Assembly: GCA_013360445.1 (NCBI GenBank)
Contig: JABWBP010000048.1
Location: forward strand, 1 to 59,869
DNA: 59,869 nt
Direction: 5' to 3'
Source: Calditrichaceae bacterium
GTDB taxonomy: Bacteria; Calditrichota; Calditrichia; RBG-13-44-9; J075
Positions 43,215 through 50,202 of this stretch are shown in pieces (within the stretch, counting starts at the first letter, position 1; each line of letters starts with the position of its first letter). The translations under genes were made by a program, and so were the position numbers. The notes under the pieces were generated by a model. The model was not told where the DNA came from. It saw only the letters and a program-made list of their open reading frames with translations, and made no database searches.

Positions 43215-44108
43215 TCAGCGAAACCGCTTCGCCCTCATGCGGAAGAACTTCGTCAGCGGGCGGATGTAGGAACGGTCGGTGTAAATGTCGATGTAATCCA
43301 TGCCGATGGATTTGAAAAACCGCTCCAGGTCGGATTTCTCCTTCAGGGCGTTGCGGGCGGCGCTGTCGCGGATTTCCCGCACCGAGGTATCCAACAGCAG
43401 GGTTTCGCCGGTTTCCAGGTCTTCCAATTCCAATAAACCGACCGCCGGCAGCCGCTCCTCCAAGGGGTCGATGACGTGGATCGCCACTAAGTCGTGGCGC
43501 TGGTTGGCGATCTGCAAATCCTTTTCGTAGCGCTCCGCCATAAAATCGCTGATCAAAAAAACCGTGGCGCGCCGCTTGACGATCTGGTTCAGGTATTCCA
43601 GGGCCGCGGCGATGTCGGTTTTGGCGGCGGGGCGGGCGCTATCCTCGTATTCCACGTAGAGCAGTTCCCGGATCACCCGCAGCACGTGCTGGCGGCCTTT
43701 GCGGGGGGGCACGAACTTCTCGATTTTGTCGCTGAAGATGATCAGCCCGACCTTGTCGTTATTCTTGATTGCGGAGGAGGCTAACAGCGCGGCGATCTCC
43801 GTGGCCACCAATCCCTTCAACTGCCCGCGGCTGCCGAAAATTTCCGAGGCGCTGGAATCGAAAAGGATCATCACCGTCAGCTCCCGCTCTTCCTCGAAAA
43901 CCTTCACGAAGGGGTGGTTCATGCGGGCGGAAACGTTCCAGTCGATAGCGCGCACGTCGTCGCCGTACCGGTATTCCCGCACCTCGGAGAATTCCATTCC
44001 CCGCCCTTTGAACACAGAGTGGTATTCTCCGGCAAACACCTCGTTCACCACCCCGCGGATGCTGATCTCTATCTGGCGGACTTTTTTAAGAAGCTCTTTG
44101 GTTTCCAT
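43215..44108 (-). CDS. DUF58 family protein with VWA-like core
   Basis: 297 residues. The family motif 'HSVFKGRGMEFSEVREYRYGDDVRAIDWNVSARM' spans ~31-64, followed by 'ILFDSSASEIFG' (a VWA/MIDAS-like 'DSSAS'). It is the constant partner of MoxR ATPases and is thought to be remodelled by them. It lies between moxR and the SurA-like gene, in the usual order. Confidence 0.92.
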   Translation of the reverse strand: METKELLKKVRQIEISIRGVVNEVFAGEYHSVFKGRGMEFSEVREYRYGDDVRAIDWNVSARMNHPFVKVFEEERELTVMILFDSSASEIFGSRGQLKGLVATEIAALLASSAIKNNDKVGLIIFSDKIEKFVPPRKGRQHVLRVIRELLYVEYEDSARPAAKTDIAAALEYLNQIVKRRATVFLISDFMAERYEKDLQIANQRHDLVAIHVIDPLEERLPAVGLLELEDLETGETLLLDTSVREIRDSAARNALKEKSDLERFFKSIGMDYIDIYTDRSYIRPLTKFFRMRAKRFR

Positions 44109-44355
44109 ATTGGCCTTGCGGCGTCATTTGCGCTGCGCGCGTCATTGGCTGCGCGTCATTTCTGGTCATTCATGGTCATTTTCCCGGAAAATCGCACAAG
44201 CGTAAACCTTAGGTATTTTTTACCGCAAAGACGCTAAGACGCAGAGGTTTTAGAAAATTTTCGCCTGAAATTCCTACTGATATTCACAAAAGGAAAATCG
44301 GGAATCATTTTTTACTTTTTCCTTCCCCCTTCTCACTTGCAACTTCCCACTTCCA

Positions 44356-45345
44356 TCACGGCACTTCGATCTGGTTCAGCACCCGGCGCACCACGTCTTC
44401 GGAGGCGACTTCCTCCGCTTCCGCTTCGTAAGTGACGATGACCCGGTGGCGAAGCACGTCCATGCCGATGGCCTTCACGTCCTCGGGGGTGACGTAACCG
44501 CGGCGGCGCAGGAAGGCGTGGGCTTTGGCGGCGGTTTTCAGGTAAATAGAAGCGCGGGGAGAGCCGCCGAAGGCAATCAGGGGCTTCAGCTCCTTCAGCC
44601 CGTATTTTTCCGGCTCCCGGGTGGCAAAAACCAGGTCGATGATGTAACGCTCGATCTTCTCATCAATATATACCTCGTTGACCACCCGGCGGGCGGCGAT
44701 GATCTCTTTCGGCGAGATGATCGCCCGGGGAGCGGGGGGGCTATTCCCGGCCATGCGGCGGATGATTTCCAACTCCTCCTCTTTGGAGGGATAGGTGATC
44801 TTCAATTTCAGCATGAAGCGGTCCACCTGCGCTTCCGGCAGGGGGTAAGTTCCTTCCTGTTCGATGGGGTTTTGGGTGGCCATCACCAGGAAGGGGTCTT
44901 CCAGGGGATAAGTGGCGTTGCCGATGGTAACCTGGCGCTCCTGCATCGCTTCTAACAGGGCGCTTTGCACCTTGGCGGGAGAGCGGTTGATTTCATCGGC
45001 TAAGATCAGGTTGGAAAAGATCGGCCCCTTGTGGGTGGTAAATTCCCCGGTGCGCTGGTTGTAGATCATGGTTCCGATCAAATCCGCGGGCAGCAAATCG
45101 GGGGTGAATTGCAGGCGCTGAAATTTGCAATCGATGATTTTCGACAGGGTGCTGACCGTCAGGGTTTTGGCCAGCCCGGGAACGCCTTCCAGCAGGATAT
45201 GGCCGTTGGCGAGTAAACCGATCAGCAACCGCTCTACCATATAGTTTTGTCCCACGATGACCTGGCCGATTCCGCCGGCAATCTTTTCAACAAATGCGCT
45301 CTCTTTTTGAATTTTCGCATGAATCGCTTGAATATCCACCTGCAT
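44356..45345 (-). CDS. MoxR-family AAA+ ATPase
   Basis: 329 residues. AAGGAG lies seven bases before ATG 45345. Walker A is 'GVPGLAKT' (~54-61), Walker B is 'LILADEINRSPAK' (~112-124), and sensor 1 is 'VMATQNPIEQEGTYPLPEAQ'. MoxR ATPases act as chaperones that assemble metal-dependent or VWA proteins, here most likely BatA, BatB and DUF58. It is the second gene of the long Bat transcript. Confidence 0.95.
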   Translation of the reverse strand: MQVDIQAIHAKIQKESAFVEKIAGGIGQVIVGQNYMVERLLIGLLANGHILLEGVPGLAKTLTVSTLSKIIDCKFQRLQFTPDLLPADLIGTMIYNQRTGEFTTHKGPIFSNLILADEINRSPAKVQSALLEAMQERQVTIGNATYPLEDPFLVMATQNPIEQEGTYPLPEAQVDRFMLKLKITYPSKEEELEIIRRMAGNSPPAPRAIISPKEIIAARRVVNEVYIDEKIERYIIDLVFATREPEKYGLKELKPLIAFGGSPRASIYLKTAAKAHAFLRRRGYVTPEDVKAIGMDVLRHRVIVTYEAEAEEVASEDVVRRVLNQIEVP

Positions 45346-45367
45346 AATATCTCCTTAATTGCCAGAA

Positions 45368-46324
45368 CTAAAATCCATGAGCTCTTGGTTCTAAAAAATT
45401 CTTTACCACTTCGTAGAGGTTGGTAAATTCCGCGGGGCCGATGTCTGCCCCGGCAAATTTGATTAAGTCCCACTTTTGCAGGGCTTCCTCCATCCGGCGC
45501 AGCTCCTCTTCGCTCACCCCTGCGCTCCTCAGGTGATCGACGATTTCCCCGGCGCTGGCTTCGCGGGTGGAAATGTTATATTGCTTCGACAAATATTCCC
45601 GGAAAATCCGGGCGGTTTCCAGGGCCATTTCCCGCAGGTTGGTGCCGCGCGGATCCACATCGTGGGCTAATATTTTCAAATATTGTTCGGCCAGGGGTAT
45701 TTCCCGCTCCGGGGCCTGCACCGCCGCCTGGCGGGTTTTAAAATATCGAACCAGGAAGTAAGCGATGGCGCTGAAAAAAACGCCCAACAAAAGTAGATAA
45801 ATGAACGGCGGGACATTATCCGAACTGTCCGGAAGCGGGTCGATCACCTGCACGCTCACCCGCTGGGAAATCAGGGAGTTCACCTCGCCGGTGCCGGGGT
45901 CCTGGTAGCGGATTTCCAGCCCCTCGATATAGGCCATACCCAGGGCTACCGGGCTTAAACGATAAGTAAAACTCCGAATCGAGCGATAACGCCCCCCGGG
46001 CAGTTCTTCCAGGCGGTTGGCCGAGCCGCTGCCTTCGATCATCAAATTGGTTAAAACCGGCTGGGAAATCGGGAGGAGGTGATAACGGCTCATGTCCCCC
46101 GCCCAGGATAATTCGACAACGAAAATCACCCGGCGATTCAGGGGAACCTTGCTATTCTCCACATAAGTTTTTAACTCCACCGCCGCCGTATCATACGGAA
46201 GATGGGCAGAGGCATCCAGGCTGTCGTTGGGTTGGCAGGGCGCAATAGCAGAAAGCAGCAGCGTTAAAAAAAGCAGTGTCGCGGGCAGAGTTTGCTTCAG
46301 TACCATCACCTTATGCGGATTCAT
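45368..46324 (-). CDS. BatD-like membrane protein preceding moxR
   Basis: 318 residues with a signal peptide (~1-30), an Ig-like module ('VELKTYVENSKVPLNRRVIFVVELSWAG'), one helix (~172-190, 'FIYLLLLGVFFSAIAYFLVRYF') and a cytoplasmic helical tail ('EQYLKILAHDVDPRGTNLREMALETARIFREYLSKQYN'). Same layout as the protein at 41156-42136. It lies 22 bp upstream of moxR. It is the third BatD-like protein in this operon. Confidence 0.75.
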   Translation of the reverse strand: MNPHKVMVLKQTLPATLLFLTLLLSAIAPCQPNDSLDASAHLPYDTAAVELKTYVENSKVPLNRRVIFVVELSWAGDMSRYHLLPISQPVLTNLMIEGSGSANRLEELPGGRYRSIRSFTYRLSPVALGMAYIEGLEIRYQDPGTGEVNSLISQRVSVQVIDPLPDSSDNVPPFIYLLLLGVFFSAIAYFLVRYFKTRQAAVQAPEREIPLAEQYLKILAHDVDPRGTNLREMALETARIFREYLSKQYNISTREASAGEIVDHLRSAGVSEEELRRMEEALQKWDLIKFAGADIGPAEFTNLYEVVKNFLEPRAHGF

Positions 46325-46399
46325 TGGAACACGCTCTAATTGAAAAAAAAGGGTGAAGCGCTAACCACACCCTTTATTTATAAAAATGTAGAAAACCGA

Positions 46400-46828
46400 T
46401 CAGTTCGTCGTCGTTGCGCCGGTTTCTTTGGCTTCACTGCCGCCGGTGGTCTGCCCCTGGTCATCTTTCAGGAAAGGCAGCTCATCGATCTCCTTCCCCA
46501 TGTTATCAAGCTCGTATTTTGCGGCGGCGGCCAATTCATGATCGGGGTATTTTTCTAAGAATTCGGAGTAGTATTTCCGCGCTTTGTCATAGTTTTTAAT
46601 ATGATTGGCGTTAATGTAGCCCACCATAAAAAGCGCTTTGGAGGAGAAAAGGCCGCTGGGATAATCCTGGAGCACTTTGGCAAAATACTCCTCCGCCTTT
46701 TCCCAGTTTTGCTGATCCATATACTGGCTGGCTAAATCGAAATACTCTTTTTCGCTGGCTTTTTTGGAACAGGAAAGAACCATCACGGCAAGTAAAAATA
46801 TCTGGGCAATCAACAATTTGGTTTTCAT
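46400..46828 (-). CDS. small TPR lipoprotein (BamD/CpoB-like)
   Basis: 142 residues with a lipoprotein signal ('FLLAVMVLSC', lipid Cys 20) and two or three TPR-like units ('SQYMDQQNWEKAEEYFAKVLQDYPSG', 'KNYDKARKYYSEFLEKYPDH', 'AAAAKYELDNMG'). It is shorter than BamD. It precedes the BatD-like gene by 75 bp and may open the Bat transcript. Role in envelope assembly is inferred from the family and context. Confidence 0.75.
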   Translation of the reverse strand: MKTKLLIAQIFLLAVMVLSCSKKASEKEYFDLASQYMDQQNWEKAEEYFAKVLQDYPSGLFSSKALFMVGYINANHIKNYDKARKYYSEFLEKYPDHELAAAAKYELDNMGKEIDELPFLKDDQGQTTGGSEAKETGATTTN

Positions 46829-46918
46829 AGACTCTCCGGTTGCTTGGTTTTACAAAACAGGCGGCATAATATATTCGGTGAGGTATATAAATGCAAGGCG
46901 AAATTTAGGCCGAAGCGG

Positions 46919-47223
46919 AGCAGGGAGCAGGGGCAGGGGCAGGTGGCAGGGGCAGGTGGCAGGAGCAGGGGCAGGGGCAGGGGCAGGAGCAGGGGCAGTG
47001 GGCAGGGGCAGGGAGTGCTACGAAGGAGTGGCTTCGCCGCAAAACTTCAGTTTTGCATGGGCCTGATGCCGTTAACCGTAACATTGCCTGCCGCTCCCAC
47101 CTCCTGCTCCCTGCTCCTGCCCACTGCCCCTGCCCACTGCCCCTGCCCACTGCCCCTGCCCACTGCCCCTGCCCACTGCCCCTGCCCACTGCCCCTGCCC
47201 ACTGCCCCTGCCCACTGCCCCTG
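46919..47223. repeat. large inverted tandem array of GGGGCAGTGGGCAG words
   Basis: The left array (46919-47012) consists of GGGGCAGG and GGTGGCAGG-type words on the plus strand. The right array (47101-47223) has about nine copies of the 12-bp unit CCCTGCCCACTG, i.e. the reverse complement. The ~85-bp centre contains AAAACTTCAGTTTTGC, a hairpin of the GTGCAAAA family. The arms could form a long cruciform. It lies between the GT2-PGT fusion gene and the TPR lipoprotein gene; the 400-bp gap holds no gene. Confidence 0.9.
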
Positions 47224-47228
47224 CAAAA

Positions 47229-49352
47229 CTAAAGTTTTGCACTCCTGCTTCTGCGCCCTGCCCTTTTCCCCAAAATGGCTTTGGCGAGGATCTCAATGTC
47301 AAGCAAGATTGATTGGTTTTTCAGATAAAACAGGTGGTATTTCTCCATATCATCGAGGGTGAGAATTTTTTTGCGGTTGATTTGCACCAACCCGGTCATG
47401 CCGGGTTTATACCAGGAGCCGGTCAGCGGTTGAGCAGCGTCGGCGGGTTGAATGGGTGCGCCGACCAGGGATAAATTCCCCCGCAGCACTTCCCACAGGC
47501 GCAGCCAGTCGTTGAGCACCCCGGGATGGTCGAGGGATTTGATCTGCCATATCGAAAGCGGCTCGCCCTTCTTCCCGAAAATCCGCAACCGCCGGACCTG
47601 CGGCAAACGCACCAGGAATACCGGCAGCATCACCGGAAGGGTGAAGAGCAGGGCGAGGGTGGAGAGGGTTGCGTCGAAAATCCGCTTGGCCGCCCGGTTA
47701 AAGGGCTTTCCGATGGCGTATTCGATCTCCAGGAACGGGTAATCATCTAACCGTTCGATGGAGGATTTGCCGATTACCACTTCTAAATTCGAGGGCGCGA
47801 TTTTATACTCCAATTGGGGCATGCCCATTTCGCTCATGGTTTTCAAAATTTTTTCATAGCTGAGCATTTCCGAGGAGAAGATCACCTGGCGCACCCGGTG
47901 CATGGGGACCAGCTTATCCAGATTTTCGATGCTGCCTAACACCGGGACGTGGGAGGTTTCGAATTCCCCCTCCTCTTCGCCCACTGTTACCACTCCCAAC
48001 AGGTCGTAGCTCATATCTTTCATTTCGCGAATTTTGCGGAACAGGGTAACCGCCCCGGCCCCGCTCCCCACGATGATGGTCGGTTTGCTGAACATATCCT
48101 TTCCCCAGGCGGATTTATCGCCGCGGTGGTAGCGTTTCAAAATTACCCGCCAGAGGATCATCGCCAGGGGCGACAACAGCGCCGCAGCCAGCACCACGAT
48201 GCGGGAAAAGGCGAATTGTTTGAGGAAGAAGGTCAGCGAAGCCAGCAGGGTAAAGGTGAGCACATTGGCCTTGATGATCCCCTGGATGGAGAAGCGATGG
48301 CGGGGGTACACTTCTAAATAATAAGCAATAATCCAAAAAATGAGCGAGGAAATCAGGTTGATCGCCGCCGGGTGCTCGATGTACTCCGCCCAGGAAAACC
48401 CCTCTTTCAATTCTAAGCGAATGAAAAAAGAGAACAGGATAACCCCGTTGAGGAGGAGGGTATCCAACAGCAAGGGGAAATGCTCGTGCAGAAAGTTGCG
48501 CAGGTAGATCAGCACGCCCCGGGCCACGATCCCTAACACGATGATCCAGCGAAACAAAAACAGGGTTTTGCCGGCGTAGTGTTTTTCGAAAAACTGGTAC
48601 AGGGCTTTGTTGAAGGTAATCACGTAATCGATGTTATTCTTTTTGGTGCTTTCCCCTTTGTAATGAATGATTTGCGTGGCGGGCACATAGTAAATTTTGA
48701 ACCCGCCTTGGTTGATGCGCTGGCAGAGGTCGATATCCTCGCAGTACATGAAAAACCGCTCGTCGAACAGGCCCACCCGGTCGAGCGCCGCTTTTTTCAC
48801 CATCATGAAGGAGCCGGAGATGGCCGGAACCGGGTAAGTTTCGTCAGGATTCAGATAGGTCAGATTATACCGGGCGAATATTTTACTTTTGGGGAAGATC
48901 TTGCTCAACCCTAACACTTTCCAGAGCGCGATGGCCGGGGTGGGGATGCTGTGGCGGCAATCGATAGCGAACGAGCCGTCGGGGTTGATGATTTTGCAGG
49001 TGGCCGCCCCGGCGTCCGGGTGGGTTGCGAAGAATTCTAACAATTTCTCAAAGGTATCTTCCTGCACCACGGTGTCGGGGTTGATCATCACAATGAACTC
49101 CCCGCGGGCTTGTTGGAGGGCAACATTATTCGCTCGCCCGAAGCCCAGGTTCTGGGAATTCTCGATCAGCGTTACCTGCGGGAAACGGTGGCGCACGTGC
49201 GCCGCGCTGCCGTCCACGGAGGCGTTGTCCACCACAAAAATTTCGTGGGGAATGGCCGCCAGCGCCCGCTCCAGGGAGATGAGCGCCTGCTCCAGGTACT
49301 CCTTGACGTTGTAATTGACGATAATGACCGAGATTCGGGGTCTTTCGCTCAT
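47229..49352 (-). CDS. GT2 glycosyltransferase fused to a PGT-family (WbaP/WcaJ-type) module with altered catalytic dyad
   Basis: 707 residues. Residues 1-~235 are a GT2 rhamnosyltransferase-like domain ('VIIVNYNVKEYLEQALISL', 'NLGFGRANNVAL', 'INPDTVV', 'FFMYCEDIDLCQRI'). Residues ~260-400 hold four or five membrane helices, ~420-545 a CoA-binding-like Rossmann module ('PTIIVGSGAGAVTLF'), and ~555-700 a polyprenyl-phosphate sugar-1-phosphate transferase domain ('KRIFDATLSTLALLFTLPVML', 'LWEVLRGNLSLVGAP', 'YKPGMTGLVQ'). The catalytic 'LDELPQL' of the family reads 'LNDWLRL', so Asp-Glu is replaced by Asn614-Asp615, and 'GPRP' by 'GAPI'. The C-terminus 'SRSAKL' and stop are made by a GTGCAAAA hairpin. 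Confidence 0.85.
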   Translation of the reverse strand: MSERPRISVIIVNYNVKEYLEQALISLERALAAIPHEIFVVDNASVDGSAAHVRHRFPQVTLIENSQNLGFGRANNVALQQARGEFIVMINPDTVVQEDTFEKLLEFFATHPDAGAATCKIINPDGSFAIDCRHSIPTPAIALWKVLGLSKIFPKSKIFARYNLTYLNPDETYPVPAISGSFMMVKKAALDRVGLFDERFFMYCEDIDLCQRINQGGFKIYYVPATQIIHYKGESTKKNNIDYVITFNKALYQFFEKHYAGKTLFLFRWIIVLGIVARGVLIYLRNFLHEHFPLLLDTLLLNGVILFSFFIRLELKEGFSWAEYIEHPAAINLISSLIFWIIAYYLEVYPRHRFSIQGIIKANVLTFTLLASLTFFLKQFAFSRIVVLAAALLSPLAMILWRVILKRYHRGDKSAWGKDMFSKPTIIVGSGAGAVTLFRKIREMKDMSYDLLGVVTVGEEEGEFETSHVPVLGSIENLDKLVPMHRVRQVIFSSEMLSYEKILKTMSEMGMPQLEYKIAPSNLEVVIGKSSIERLDDYPFLEIEYAIGKPFNRAAKRIFDATLSTLALLFTLPVMLPVFLVRLPQVRRLRIFGKKGEPLSIWQIKSLDHPGVLNDWLRLWEVLRGNLSLVGAPIQPADAAQPLTGSWYKPGMTGLVQINRKKILTLDDMEKYHLFYLKNQSILLDIEILAKAILGKRAGRRSRSAKL

Positions 49353-49489
49353 TCCACTAAAATTTCGTTAAACCGCTCCAGCATTAATAGAAGCCGGATC
49401 ACGATCATCAAATAGTTTTTACTTTGACTATCACCAACACTTAATATATGTTTATGGCGCTCATTAGATTACAGGTATTTTAAAATTCT

Positions 49490-50185
49490 ATGGCAACGAC
49501 TCATAAAGAATGGGCAAACCAGGTTCTAAGAAGAATTGACCCCGCCTTCCGGCATCGCTGGGTTGTTTATAGTGACGAGGTAAAGAACCATCTTAACCCG
49601 GAAACAATCTGGATAGACTGCGGCTGCGGCGATAACGAAGCGGTTCGAGCGTTTGGTGTGCAGGCCAATTGCGCCGCCGGGCTGGATATTCAGGAACCCC
49701 TTACCGGCGGGGGAAATTTTGTAAAAGGGGACATAAAACGATTGCCCTTTGCCTCCGGGTGCGCCGATTTGATCACGCTGAGATTCGTGGTGGAGCATTT
49801 TCCGGAGGTCGAGGCTTATTTTTCGGAAATCGACCGGGTGCTGCGAAAAAACGGCAAAGTTATTATTTTAACCACCAATATCCTCAGCCCGCTTATCTTT
49901 CTTCCCCGGCTGGTGTTGCCTTATCCCATAAAGAACTGGATTTTGAGCCGGCTTTTTAAGGTGGATTCCGCCGAAATATTTCCCACCTTCCATCAGCTGA
50001 ATTCCCCGGGCAAATTCGCCAAAGGAATCAAAAATCTGCACCTTCAGCATTTGGAATTCATTTCCGACTTAAATTACACCCGCAAATGGGTGTTTAGAAT
50101 ATTATTATTCTGGCACATCCTTACCCGCCCCGCCTTTCTTCACAAATTCCGAACCAATATTTTAGCCGTTTTGGAAAAACGGTAA
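49490..50185 (+). CDS. class I SAM-dependent methyltransferase of the glycan locus
   Basis: 231 residues. Motif I is 'TIWIDCGCGDNEAVRAF' with 'AGLDIQEPL'; then 'GCADLITLRFVVEHFPEVEAYFSEIDRVLRKNGKVIILTTN', as in methyltransferase-11 enzymes. The C-terminal half contains aromatic and basic residues that may contact the membrane ('FLPRLVLPYPIKNWILSRLF'). It is the only plus-strand gene in this locus, flanked by two PGT fusion genes, and probably modifies a sugar or lipid-linked intermediate. Confidence 0.8.
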   Translation: MATTHKEWANQVLRRIDPAFRHRWVVYSDEVKNHLNPETIWIDCGCGDNEAVRAFGVQANCAAGLDIQEPLTGGGNFVKGDIKRLPFASGCADLITLRFVVEHFPEVEAYFSEIDRVLRKNGKVIILTTNILSPLIFLPRLVLPYPIKNWILSRLFKVDSAEIFPTFHQLNSPGKFAKGIKNLHLQHLEFISDLNYTRKWVFRILLFWHILTRPAFLHKFRTNILAVLEKR

Positions 50186-50202
50186 TTATTCTGCCAATTT
50201 CC

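Noticed and set aside
46919-47223. CRISPR-like array
   Set aside because: Units are only ~12 bp, contiguous and without unique spacers, and the two arms are in opposite orientation. No cas gene is near.
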